Source of the DNA: an uncultured Croceitalea sp. | Lineage (GTDB): Bacteria > Bacteroidota > Bacteroidia > Flavobacteriales > Flavobacteriaceae | Reading direction: 5' to 3' | DNA: 64,000 nucleotides | Assembly: GCA_947494805.1 (NCBI GenBank) | Contig: CANLWK010000002.1 | Coordinates: forward strand, 434,001 to 498,000 | Shown here: one piece after another, positions 10,436-18,709 of the stretch | Layout: each line of letters starts with the position of its first letter | Numbering within the stretch: the stretch's first letter is position 1 | Notes under the pieces: generated by a model | Told to the model about the DNA's origin: nothing | What the model saw: only the letters and a program-made list of their open reading frames with translations | The model's database searches: none | Position numbers and translations under genes: made by a program

Positions 10436-11803
10436 ATGAGAAAAATTTTAATAATTACCCTTTTGACCACATGTTTTGCGTGTAACACAAAAGAAGAAAG
10501 TGTAGTTAATTATGCCATTATAACTGGCAAAGTAACCAACGCCCAAGGAAAAATAAACATATACTCACCAGATGGAGTAATAAGCAAACTTGTAGTGCTT
10601 GCAGAAGATGGTAGTTTTACGGATACGTTGAAAACGGGTCTAAACACGTATTCGCTTTTTGATGGTAACAGACCTGTAACTTCACTTTACGTTAAGCCCG
10701 GAAGCACCCTTAATCTATCCTATGACGGTAAAACGGGAAAAGTTGTCTTGACTGGTAGTGCATCAAAAGAGAATAGTTATATACGTGAACGAAAACGCAA
10801 AAAATTCATTGACGATGCCACTGGATGGTATGAATTGGATGAAACTGAATTTAACGTAAAGAACAAAGCTTATAAAACAGCTCGGTTAGCTTTTTTAGAA
10901 AGTCATAAAGAGCTTCCCGAAGATTTTATAGCACTTGAAAAAAAGGATATTACGTATGGTTACCTTTCATCATTGCATAGTTATGAAACAGTACATGCGC
11001 TGAAAACCAAGAATAAAGATTTCAAAGTATCTGATGGGTTTTTAGATGAATTAAAAGATTTCGATCATAACGACCCCAATGCCTATAGCTATTCATGGGC
11101 ATATCGATATGTAGTAAAAGATAGAATTAAGAACCAGGTTAAAGATATGGTAGCAACAGATTCTATCAATCAATATATTGCCTATCTCAAAATAGCAAGT
11201 GCAGTTGAAAGTGAGACCATTAAAAACGATTTGCTGTTTCAGTATGCCTACAAAAGAATTGGCTATACAAATGATATCGATACTTTCTACAAGGTATTTA
11301 AAGAAAACTCTACAGATGTTGCCAATAATGAACTGATTGCTGATAAATACGATAAACTGACCAAACTATCAAAAGGAAGACCGTCACCCAAGTTCCATGA
11401 TTATGAAAATCATGCCGGCGGTACCATGTCTTTAGACGATCTTAAAGAAAAATATGTTTACATCGATGTTTGGGCAACTTGGTGTGGCCCTTGTAAAAAA
11501 GAAATTCCATTTCTAAAAGAAGTAGAGAAAAAGTATCACGGAAAGAATATCGCTTTTGTAAGCTTATCCATTGATAAAGAAAAAGACCATGAAAAATGGA
11601 GAAACATGGTAACAGAAAAAGAGCTGGGCGGTATTCAACTCTTTGCAGATAAGGATTGGGAGTCACAGTTTGTCAAAGACTATGAAATACAAGGAATTCC
11701 GCGTTTTATTTTAATAGACCCTTCAGGAAATATAGTGGATTTCAAAGCACCAAGGCCATCAAGTCCTGAACTTATTGATTTGTTTAATGAATTGAACATA
11801 TAA
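10436..11803 (+). CDS. TlpA-like thioredoxin-fold lipoprotein, copy 1
   Basis: 455 residues from the ATG at 10436; the signal sequence and lipobox (TCFAC) follow directly, favouring it over an in-frame TTG at 10421. The N-terminal beta domain (about 25-100, ITGKVTNAQGKINIY) resembles DUF4369-type domains of Bacteroidota TlpA proteins. A helical middle leads to a C-terminal TlpA domain (about 315-455) with the active site WCGPC at Cys350 and Cys353 and the cis-Pro loop GIPRFILIDPSG. It is membrane-anchored and should reduce or exchange disulfides in the periplasm. It shares its plan and much of its sequence with the next gene. Confidence 0.9.
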   Translation: MRKILIITLLTTCFACNTKEESVVNYAIITGKVTNAQGKINIYSPDGVISKLVVLAEDGSFTDTLKTGLNTYSLFDGNRPVTSLYVKPGSTLNLSYDGKTGKVVLTGSASKENSYIRERKRKKFIDDATGWYELDETEFNVKNKAYKTARLAFLESHKELPEDFIALEKKDITYGYLSSLHSYETVHALKTKNKDFKVSDGFLDELKDFDHNDPNAYSYSWAYRYVVKDRIKNQVKDMVATDSINQYIAYLKIASAVESETIKNDLLFQYAYKRIGYTNDIDTFYKVFKENSTDVANNELIADKYDKLTKLSKGRPSPKFHDYENHAGGTMSLDDLKEKYVYIDVWATWCGPCKKEIPFLKEVEKKYHGKNIAFVSLSIDKEKDHEKWRNMVTEKELGGIQLFADKDWESQFVKDYEIQGIPRFILIDPSGNIVDFKAPRPSSPELIDLFNELNI

Positions 11804-11814
11804 CAGTATACAGT

Positions 11815-13191
11815 ATGAAGCATGTTTTAATTTTGTCCATTTTAGTTACATTTTTTGCGTGTAACAAAAAAGAAAAAAAAGTAGTTGATTATTCCATAAT
11901 ATCTGGGAAAGTAACCACCAAAATAAAAGAAATAAAGATTCTTTCAAGAAGTAGAACTATGACCGAACTTCTTGAACTTTCAGCAGATGGTAGTTTTACC
12001 GATACCTTGAGTACAGATCAAAGTAGTTATGAACTTTATGATGGTAAAAACATTATTTCGTTATACGTTAAACCTGGGTACAATCTGAATATCTTTTATG
12101 ACACCGAAAATATAGACAGCACAATGGTTTTTCAAGGTGATGGTTCAAAAGAAAACACCTACATGTTTGAAAAAAGAAAGAAAACAAATGCGTTTATTGG
12201 CGACCCATATGAAGTGTATAAGTTGGATGAAACTGAATACAAAACAAAATTCAAAGCACTAAAAAACAACCTATTAGATTTCTTAAAAGAGTATGAAGGG
12301 CTTTCTGATGATTTTAAGTTAGCTGAAGAAAATAATGTAGTATACGACTATCTTTCAAAACTAAGTGAATATGAAAGAATTCATATGGCCATAACCAAAA
12401 ATAGAGATTTCAAAGTGTCTGAAAGTTTTTTGGATGAGTTAAAAGATTTTGACTATACGAATGAAAATGACTATAACTTCTCGAAAAGTTATAAGGACTT
12501 GGTAGGAAGTAAACTTAAAAAACAGGCTCAAAATTTGGCCAAAACAGACTCCATTGATTTTGATATCGCTTACCTTAAAACAGCAAGTGCTGTTGAAAAT
12601 AGCAGTATTAAAAACGATAAGCTATTTACTTTTACCCACCAAATGATAGGCTTTTCAAAAGATATTAATGCTTTCTATGATTTATTTAAGGAGCACTCTA
12701 CAAATGCCACAAATAATGATTTAATAGCAGAAAAATATAATAAACTAATGGCACTATCAAAAGGAAACCCATCACCTAAGTTTAAGAACTATAAAAACTA
12801 TGTAGGAGGTACCACCTCTTTAGATGATTTAAAAGGAAAATACGTATATATCGATGTTTGGGCAACTTGGTGTGGCCCATGTATAAGGGAAATTCCGTCT
12901 CTAAAAGAAGTAGAGAAAAAGTATCACCAAAAGAATATTGCTTTTGTAAGTTTGTCCGTCGATGAAGAAAAAGACCATGAAAAATGGAAAGCCATGGTCA
13001 AAGAAAAAGAATTGGGTGGTGTACAACTCTTCGCAGATAAAAATTTTGATTCGCAATTTGTCAAAGATTACGAAATACAAGGGATTCCACGTTTTATTTT
13101 AATAGATCCCACAGGAAATATTGTTGATTCTAATGCACCAAGGCCATCAAGCCCTAAGCTTATTGATTTGTTCAATGAATTAAATATTTAA
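11815..13191 (+). CDS. TlpA-like thioredoxin-fold lipoprotein, copy 2 (tandem duplicate)
   Basis: 458 residues, starting 11 bases after copy 1 stops, so probably co-transcribed. It has a lipoprotein signal (ILVTFFAC), the same N-terminal beta domain (ISGKVTTKIKEIKIL) and a TlpA domain with WCGPC at Cys353 and Cys356. By eye the last 115 residues are about 80 percent identical to copy 1, while the middle helical region is clearly more divergent (shared islands such as FKVS.SFLDELKDF). Both keep the catalytic cysteines, so neither looks dead. Confidence 0.9.
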   Translation: MKHVLILSILVTFFACNKKEKKVVDYSIISGKVTTKIKEIKILSRSRTMTELLELSADGSFTDTLSTDQSSYELYDGKNIISLYVKPGYNLNIFYDTENIDSTMVFQGDGSKENTYMFEKRKKTNAFIGDPYEVYKLDETEYKTKFKALKNNLLDFLKEYEGLSDDFKLAEENNVVYDYLSKLSEYERIHMAITKNRDFKVSESFLDELKDFDYTNENDYNFSKSYKDLVGSKLKKQAQNLAKTDSIDFDIAYLKTASAVENSSIKNDKLFTFTHQMIGFSKDINAFYDLFKEHSTNATNNDLIAEKYNKLMALSKGNPSPKFKNYKNYVGGTTSLDDLKGKYVYIDVWATWCGPCIREIPSLKEVEKKYHQKNIAFVSLSVDEEKDHEKWKAMVKEKELGGVQLFADKNFDSQFVKDYEIQGIPRFILIDPTGNIVDSNAPRPSSPKLIDLFNELNI

Positions 13192-13527
13192 CATGGCATG
13201 AATTAAAAAACCTTGAAAAGTGATTCTTAAATTTTCTGTTTTCTCGTTCTGAAATGGCATTTCATATAGAAAATTACGGTGAAATAAAACGTTTAAGGTG
13301 TGCTTACACTATTATGGTTCAATCCATTGGGCAGGAAGACTGCACAACTCAAGTCTGATTGAGATATGGTATCCAGGCCTGAGGACTATTTAAAAAAAGT
13401 AATGAGAGTTATAGAGAATTCATCTAAGCGATAGATTGTGTGAATCTTTTTAAAAGTTACAATACCCATTGAATTAGTCCCTTTTAATTTGGTGTTATTT
13501 GATACCTAAGAAACTACATAAAATAAA
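13192..13527. other. Intergenic region without a recognisable gene
   Basis: 336 bases between the second TlpA gene and the tRNA terminator. Short open stretches (up to about 36 codons around 13290-13390) have no start codon and no recognisable similarity. No strong terminator is seen after the TlpA genes. Confidence 0.5.
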
Positions 13528-13558
13528 AAACCCTGTAAATCAATAATTTACAGGGTTT
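13528..13558 (-). terminator. Rho-independent terminator of tRNA-Ser
   Basis: A perfect 13-bp stem, AAACCCTGTAAAT (13528-13540) and ATTTACAGGGTTT (13546-13558), with a 5-base loop. On the minus strand it is followed by TTTTATTTTATG, giving a U-tract. It lies 25 bases beyond the 3' end of the tRNA. Confidence 0.9.
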
Positions 13559-13583
13559 CTTGTTTTGAGATTGTATCTCTCAG

Positions 13584-13668
13584 CGGAGAAAGAGGGATTC
13601 GAACCCCCGGAGGTGTGACCCTCAACAGTTTTCAAGACTGCCGCATTCGACCACTCTGCCATTTCTCC
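13584..13668 (-). tRNA. tRNA-Ser (anticodon UGA)
   Basis: 85 nt on the minus strand. The 7-bp acceptor stem is GGAGAAA/TTTCTCC with G as discriminator base. The anticodon loop is CTTGAAA, giving anticodon TGA. A long variable arm follows (TTGAGGGTCACACCTCC region) and the T-loop is GGTTCGAATCC, both typical of class II tRNA-Ser. CCA is not encoded (the next bases are CTGA). It is flanked by its own promoter and terminator. Confidence 0.97.
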
Positions 13669-13679
13669 TAATGCGGGTG

Positions 13680-13687
13680 CAAATATA
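13680..13687 (-). promoter_or_regulatory. Bacteroidota -7 promoter box for tRNA-Ser
   Basis: TATATTTG on the minus strand matches TAnnTTTG exactly and ends 11 bases before the mature tRNA 5' end, so transcription would start a few bases upstream of the tRNA. No clear TTTG -33 element is visible. Confidence 0.65.
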
Positions 13688-13754
13688 GTAAGCTTTTTAA
13701 TTCTGTAAAACCTTTTAATCGATTTTTGATGCACTTTAGTTGATCACAAGATGG

Positions 13755-13762
13755 TACTTTTG
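13755..13762 (+). promoter_or_regulatory. Bacteroidota -7 promoter box for the TSUP permease
   Basis: TACTTTTG matches TAnnTTTG exactly and ends only 4 bases before the ATG at 13767. The expected transcription start would fall on or next to the start codon, implying a leaderless or nearly leaderless mRNA. Confidence 0.55.
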
Positions 13763-13766
13763 TACA

Positions 13767-14519
13767 ATGCACGAATGGTACCACTATCTATTGCTCATTG
13801 TTGTTGGGTTTATTGTCGGGTTTATCAATACAATTGCTGGTGGGGCATCGTTACTTTCACTACCAACACTTATCTTTTTAGGATTACCGCCGGCAGTGGC
13901 CAATGGTACCAATCGCGTCGCCATAATTGTGCAAACTGCCGTGGCTACGGCAGGCTTTAAAAGTAAAGGTGTCAGTACATTTCCATTTAACGTGTACTTA
14001 GGTATTTCTGCTTTTTTTGGTTCTATCATAGGCGCACGAATTGCTGTAGATATAGATGATGCCGTGTTCAATCGCATATTGGCCATTATTATGATCAGTG
14101 TGGTCTTGATCATCATTTTTAAACCCAAGATTCAATTGGATGATTTAGAAGAACGACTAGCGGGAAAGTACTTGTGGATTGGTATCATCGTATTTTTCTT
14201 TTTTGGGATTTATGGTGGATTCATTAACGCAGGTCTCGGTTTTTTGATGATCTTGTTTTTACATTTTGTGAATAAAATGACCCTAATACGCGCAAATGCT
14301 ACCAAAGTGGTTGTAGTTTTTACCTATATGTTATCGGCTTTGGCAGTTTTTGCATTGAATGATAAGGTCAATTGGTTCGTGGGGCTTGTACTGGCTTTAG
14401 GCAATGGAACCGGCGCATGGGTAGCCAGTCGGTTTTCCGTAAGAAAAGGTGATGGGTTTATTAAATCCTTTCTTGTCATTATGGTGTTGGTAATGGCCGT
14501 AAAGCTTTGGTTTTTTTAA
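13767..14519 (+). CDS. TSUP family (TauE/SafE) membrane permease
   Basis: 250 residues from the ATG at 13767; an in-frame TTG at 13740 lies upstream of the promoter box and is rejected. About eight hydrophobic segments are visible. The N-terminal repeat has the TauE/SafE signature GFINTIAGGASLLSLPTLIFLG followed by PPAVANGTNR, and the second half repeats it as YGGFINAGLGF and RANATKV. Family members export or import small sulfur or carboxylate anions such as sulfite; the substrate here cannot be read from sequence. No operon partner is evident. Confidence 0.9.
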   Translation: MHEWYHYLLLIVVGFIVGFINTIAGGASLLSLPTLIFLGLPPAVANGTNRVAIIVQTAVATAGFKSKGVSTFPFNVYLGISAFFGSIIGARIAVDIDDAVFNRILAIIMISVVLIIIFKPKIQLDDLEERLAGKYLWIGIIVFFFFGIYGGFINAGLGFLMILFLHFVNKMTLIRANATKVVVVFTYMLSALAVFALNDKVNWFVGLVLALGNGTGAWVASRFSVRKGDGFIKSFLVIMVLVMAVKLWFF

Positions 14520-14664
14520 TGCCAGTGGTCATTGGACGGCGGTAGGTAGTATACGAAAGGGTCGTAAATTGTAGTAAGACTGTCAAAAGTTAACTGATTG
14601 TATTTTTAAACTTATGACAATCACTTTATCTTGCCAATATCTAAATCTAACATTTAAAAAGCTT

Positions 14665-15858
14665 ATGCCAGGATTTGAATTATTTGGTGAAAAAGAAAAG
14701 GCTCAAGTACAAGATGTGCTTGATAATGGTGTGTTGATGCGTTACGGCTTTGATGCAATGCGAAATGGCCATTGGAAAGCAAAAGAATTAGAAGCTGTTG
14801 TTTCAAAAAGAATGCAGACCAGCTACACTCAGGTAGTGAGCAGTGGTACCGCTGCCCTGACCATAGCATTGGCTAGCGCAGGAGTAGGGGCTGGTGACGA
14901 AGTGATTATGCCCACATTTACCTTTGTGGCGAGTTTTGAATCCATTTTGGCCATAGGTGCTGTTCCTGTTTTGGTAAACGTAGATGATACTTTGACTCTA
15001 GATCCTGACGCTGTTAAGAGCGCAATTACCTCAAAAACCAAGGTTATTATGCCCGTACATATGTGTGGTTCTATGGCAGATTTAAGCGTATTAAAATCGA
15101 TATGTAATGAACATGACATTCTGTTGTTGGAAGATGCCTGTCAAGCCATAGGTGGGAGTTATCAGGGCAAACCACTAGGAAGTATTGGTGATTTAGGCTG
15201 CTTTTCCTTTGATTTTGTAAAAACGATAACTTGTGGTGAAGGCGGTGCAATTATCACTAACAATGAAGCCTACTATAAAAATGCGGACCATTATTCAGAC
15301 CATGGACATGACCATGTGGGAACGGATAGGGGAGCGGAGTCGCACCCTTTTCTAGGCTATAACTTCAGGATTTCAGAACTGAATGCTGCCGTGGGCTGTG
15401 CACAGATTCGGCGTCTTGATGAATTTGTAAACATACAGAAGCGGCATTACACCACCCTTAGAGATTCACTGTTGACGCTACCTGAAGTCACTTTTAGACG
15501 TGTACCCGAAGGCGGAATAGAGAATTATTCGTTCCTGAATTTCTTTTTACCTACTGAGGCATTGACCAGAAAAGCACATAAAGCTTTAGGTGAATCAGGA
15601 ATTGATGCCTGTTTTTATTGGTATGACAACAACTGGCATTATTATCGCAAATGGGAGCATCTTTTAGGGAAAAAATCATTGGGCAGGTTACCTAAAGATG
15701 TTTTGGAAGGAATGCCTGATTATCAAAACGTTGACTTTTCTGCATCTGACCATTGGATAGGACGAACCATTTCATGTTTGGTCAAACTAAGCTGGACGGA
15801 TGAAGAGGTCAAGGCAAGGGGTGATAAAATGAAAGTGATATTGAAAAGTATCTTTTAG
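14665..15858 (+). CDS. kdnA: DegT/DnrJ/EryC1-family aminotransferase, KdnA-like (8-amino-Kdo synthesis)
   Basis: 397 residues from the ATG at 14665 (MPGFELFG), chosen over the in-frame ATG at 14614 because the family starts there. It is a fold-type I PLP enzyme with the Schiff-base lysine at about Lys186 in SFDFVKTITCGEGGA. Blocks VHMCGSMADL, EDACQAIGGSY, SDHGHDH, RGAESHP and FRISELNAA are as I recall them from Shewanella KdnA, which aminates 8-oxo-Kdo to 8-amino-3,8-dideoxy-manno-octulosonate for lipopolysaccharide. The KdnB dehydrogenase partner is not nearby. The DegT family assignment is firm; the KdnA specificity is from recalled motifs only. Confidence 0.72.
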   Translation: MPGFELFGEKEKAQVQDVLDNGVLMRYGFDAMRNGHWKAKELEAVVSKRMQTSYTQVVSSGTAALTIALASAGVGAGDEVIMPTFTFVASFESILAIGAVPVLVNVDDTLTLDPDAVKSAITSKTKVIMPVHMCGSMADLSVLKSICNEHDILLLEDACQAIGGSYQGKPLGSIGDLGCFSFDFVKTITCGEGGAIITNNEAYYKNADHYSDHGHDHVGTDRGAESHPFLGYNFRISELNAAVGCAQIRRLDEFVNIQKRHYTTLRDSLLTLPEVTFRRVPEGGIENYSFLNFFLPTEALTRKAHKALGESGIDACFYWYDNNWHYYRKWEHLLGKKSLGRLPKDVLEGMPDYQNVDFSASDHWIGRTISCLVKLSWTDEEVKARGDKMKVILKSIF

Positions 15859-16077
15859 AAATTTTGCGGTATTGTGGTTAGTTACCTCGGTTTGATTTAA
15901 CGTCTTCGCAAAAATCAGTTTAATATAGTAATATCTATCACACCAAGCATAGTCGATATGCTTCAAATTCAATAGCTAGATTCCATTCTCGCTTGCTTGG
16001 GCTCAGTTTGACTTTAACATTTTAAATGGAGTAATAGGTAATATATGTACAATTTTTTTAGAGATTCAGAGCTTAGG

Positions 16078-17217
16078 CTAATACTTCACGTATTCCACGA
16101 TTTCCAATCCGTACCCTACAATGCCAACACGTTTGGTTTGCTCTGAATTTGACAATAAGCGAATTTTTGAAATATTTAGATCATGCAATATTTGGGCACC
16201 AACACCAAAATCTTTGGCGTCCATATCTATTTTTGGTGCCTTAGTGATTCCCTGACCTTGTAGTGTTTTTAGCTCTTTTAATCTACCCAATAGATTCATG
16301 GCTTGTGGCTCTTGATTGATGAAGACAAAAGCACCTTTGTCAGCTTCATTGATGGCCTTGAACATATCATTTAACTTGTCATCCGGATTGTTGGTCAACG
16401 TGCCCAAAATATCATTGTTGACCAGTGTAGAATTGATTCGGGTAAGAATACGTTCGTCTTTTTTCCAGTTGCCTTTGGTCAAGGCGATATGCACTTGCTC
16501 ATTTGTGGTTTGTTTATAAGCACGTAGTCTAAACTCTCCAAAACGGGTCTGTATGTTGAAATCTTCCCGTTTTTCAATAAGACTGTCATGTTCCATACGA
16601 TAGGCCACTAAATCTTCAATGGAAACTATCTTTAAATCGAATTTTTTGGCAACTTGAATAAGTTGGGGCAAGCGCGCCATAGAACCATCTTCGTTCATTA
16701 TTTCGACAATTACACCCGCTGGTTGTAAACCAGCAAGCCGGGCAAAGTCAATGGCGGCTTCGGTATGACCCGTTCTACGTAGTACCCCACCTTCTTTAGC
16801 GATCAAAGGAAAAATATGCCCCGGGCGTGCCAATTCATGGGGTTTTATGTTATGATCTGTAAGGGCGATAACGGTCTTTGCGCGATCAGATGCTGAGATA
16901 CCCGTAGTGACCCCATTACCGCGTAAATCTACAGAAACGGTAAAAGCAGTTTCTAGGGGATCAGTATTATGTGAAACCATTTTATGTAAACCTAGCGCTT
17001 CACAGCGACCTTCGGTCAATGGGGCACATATCAATCCGCGACCATGGGTGGCCATAAAATTGATGGTCTCTGGCGTCACAAGTTCTGCCGCCGCCAAAAA
17101 ATCTCCCTCGTTCTCTCGATTCTCATCGTCAACAACAATAATGACCTTGCCCTGCTTAATATCGGCAATAGCTTCGTCTATAGTGTGCAGTTGAAAAGTG
17201 GTAACGGTTTCAGCCAT
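16078..17217 (-). CDS. ribB: 3,4-dihydroxy-2-butanone 4-phosphate synthase with degenerate GTP cyclohydrolase II-like domain (RibBX type)
   Basis: 379 residues. The N-terminal RibB domain (about 1-205) is intact: DDENRENEGDF acidic loop, THGRGLICAPLT, HELARPGHIFPL and RRTGHTEAAIDFARLA. It converts ribulose 5-phosphate to the four-carbon riboflavin precursor. The C-terminal domain (about 215-379) aligns with GTP cyclohydrolase II, but the zinc ligands are gone: the usual HSECLTGD...RCDCG is here NSTLVNNDILGTLTNNPDD, and QEGRNIGL is QEPQAMNLL. It is therefore probably not a RibA. Last gene of the ftsK-lolA-lptF-ribB series; its start abuts the lptF stop. Confidence 0.9.
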   Translation of the reverse strand: MAETVTTFQLHTIDEAIADIKQGKVIIVVDDENRENEGDFLAAAELVTPETINFMATHGRGLICAPLTEGRCEALGLHKMVSHNTDPLETAFTVSVDLRGNGVTTGISASDRAKTVIALTDHNIKPHELARPGHIFPLIAKEGGVLRRTGHTEAAIDFARLAGLQPAGVIVEIMNEDGSMARLPQLIQVAKKFDLKIVSIEDLVAYRMEHDSLIEKREDFNIQTRFGEFRLRAYKQTTNEQVHIALTKGNWKKDERILTRINSTLVNNDILGTLTNNPDDKLNDMFKAINEADKGAFVFINQEPQAMNLLGRLKELKTLQGQGITKAPKIDMDAKDFGVGAQILHDLNISKIRLLSNSEQTKRVGIVGYGLEIVEYVKY

Positions 17218-18705
17218 TTAATCCTCTGATTTTTTACGTTTAAACAAACTGGTAATACGATCAATTAAATTGCCAGCACTCATTAGGCCTTTGTCGGCAG
17301 TTGCCCTTTTGGTCAAAGATACGCCAAGCGGCATCATAATCAAGGTAGAGATCCAAGCGCCCAAAATAGGGTGCCAGGCACCCTTTTTTGCATAATTATC
17401 CGCAAAAACCCCGATAAAATAATATGCTAAAAACAAGATGATTGCAATGACCATTGGCAGACCCAATCCACCTTTACGAATAATAGCTCCCAGAGGTGCG
17501 CCCACAAAAAACAGTATGATGCACGAAAAAGCCAAGGCGAATTTTTTATGTAGCGAAAGAATGTGTCTATTATATATTTCGTAGCGCTTGTTGAGCTCCT
17601 CTTTTTTGCCACGAACGGTGTTCAAGATATTGGAAACCCTATTTTTGGCATTATTATAAAGTTGGTCCTTTTGCCAAACGGGTAACATTGAGGCGATGTC
17701 ATTTCTATCAACCACTGCGGTGTCTATTTTCACCTCTTTGCCACCTTTTAACATTACATCGGCAGCAACTTTTTGATAGGTAGTATCCAAGTCTTTCGCT
17801 GGGAAGGCCCCCATACGGGCCGTGATGTTCTTTGAGAATGCAGAGACCTGTTTCAAATTGTTCTCTTTTAAAGAATCGATATCCTTTGTCAACCGCACAA
17901 CATTCTTCATTTTATCTGTAGTAATATCAGACTCTTGTTCAAGGTCTTGATCGTTCAGTGAAGAGATATCAATATTACTGATGTAGGTTTCAAATTTGGC
18001 TCTGGCGAAAGGTTGTTTTTTCTTTTCTTTATTTGATTTAGGCATCAATTCTTCATAGCGGTGACCATCGTTCAACACCAATTGAATGATATCTGATTCT
18101 TTGCTACTGACGAGCTCACCAGTTTTTGCTTTGATGACGGTAGTGTTAAGTTTTGTCTTTGATTTTTGGTGAATGATCACATCGTTTAAAATACGGTCCT
18201 GGTCGCCTGATTTTTTGGCAACCTTAATATTCATTTCGGTACCTTCAATGTCACTAAAAACACCCTCAACAATCACTGCAGCCGGTTTTAGTTTTGCGAT
18301 ATTTCTTCGCATGTTCCATATTTTTTGCTCTGCTGCGGGGATGACGTTATTAGCTAAAAAGAAGGTGCCAACTCCCAGTATTGCCACGAAAACAACAATA
18401 CTTCGCATTGCTCGCTGTAGTGAAATGCCAGAAGCCTTCATCGCAGCAAATTCATAATTTTCGGCAAACGTACCAAAAGTCAATATGGAAGAAAGTAAGA
18501 CCGTAAGGGGCAATACCTTATCGATCAATGTGGGCATGTAATAAAACAAAAACTTGCCAATAATGGCAAGGTCCAAGTCTTTTCCAGCTAAATCATCTAT
18601 AAACAGCCAAATTGTCTGAAAGATGAAAATGAACATCAAGATGACAAATGAAGTGAAAAAGTTGTAGAGAAATCGTGATAAAATATATTGGTCAAGTAAC
18701 TTCAA
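17218..18705 (-). CDS. LptF/LptG family (YjgP/YjgQ) lipopolysaccharide export permease
   Basis: 495 residues. Three membrane segments at the N-terminal side (about 12-110, from YILSRFLYNFFTSFVILMFI) and three near the C-terminus (about 395-465) surround a large periplasmic domain, as in LptF/LptG. These permeases work with the LptB ATPase to extract lipopolysaccharide from the inner membrane. The periplasmic part is larger than in E. coli LptF (366 residues), with a charged low-complexity region, which is common in Bacteroidota. It sits 4 bases after lolA and directly before ribB. Whether it plays the LptF or LptG role cannot be told. Confidence 0.88.
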   Translation of the reverse strand: MKLLDQYILSRFLYNFFTSFVILMFIFIFQTIWLFIDDLAGKDLDLAIIGKFLFYYMPTLIDKVLPLTVLLSSILTFGTFAENYEFAAMKASGISLQRAMRSIVVFVAILGVGTFFLANNVIPAAEQKIWNMRRNIAKLKPAAVIVEGVFSDIEGTEMNIKVAKKSGDQDRILNDVIIHQKSKTKLNTTVIKAKTGELVSSKESDIIQLVLNDGHRYEELMPKSNKEKKKQPFARAKFETYISNIDISSLNDQDLEQESDITTDKMKNVVRLTKDIDSLKENNLKQVSAFSKNITARMGAFPAKDLDTTYQKVAADVMLKGGKEVKIDTAVVDRNDIASMLPVWQKDQLYNNAKNRVSNILNTVRGKKEELNKRYEIYNRHILSLHKKFALAFSCIILFFVGAPLGAIIRKGGLGLPMVIAIILFLAYYFIGVFADNYAKKGAWHPILGAWISTLIMMPLGVSLTKRATADKGLMSAGNLIDRITSLFKRKKSED

Positions 18706-18709
18706 GACA

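Noticed and set aside
13540-13734. 64-codon minus-strand frame
   Set aside because: It runs through the tRNA-Ser gene and its terminator, so it is not protein-coding.
15945-15963. Inverted repeat AAGCATA-gtcga-TATGCTT between convergent genes
   Set aside because: A 7-bp stem without a T-tract; too weak to call a terminator.
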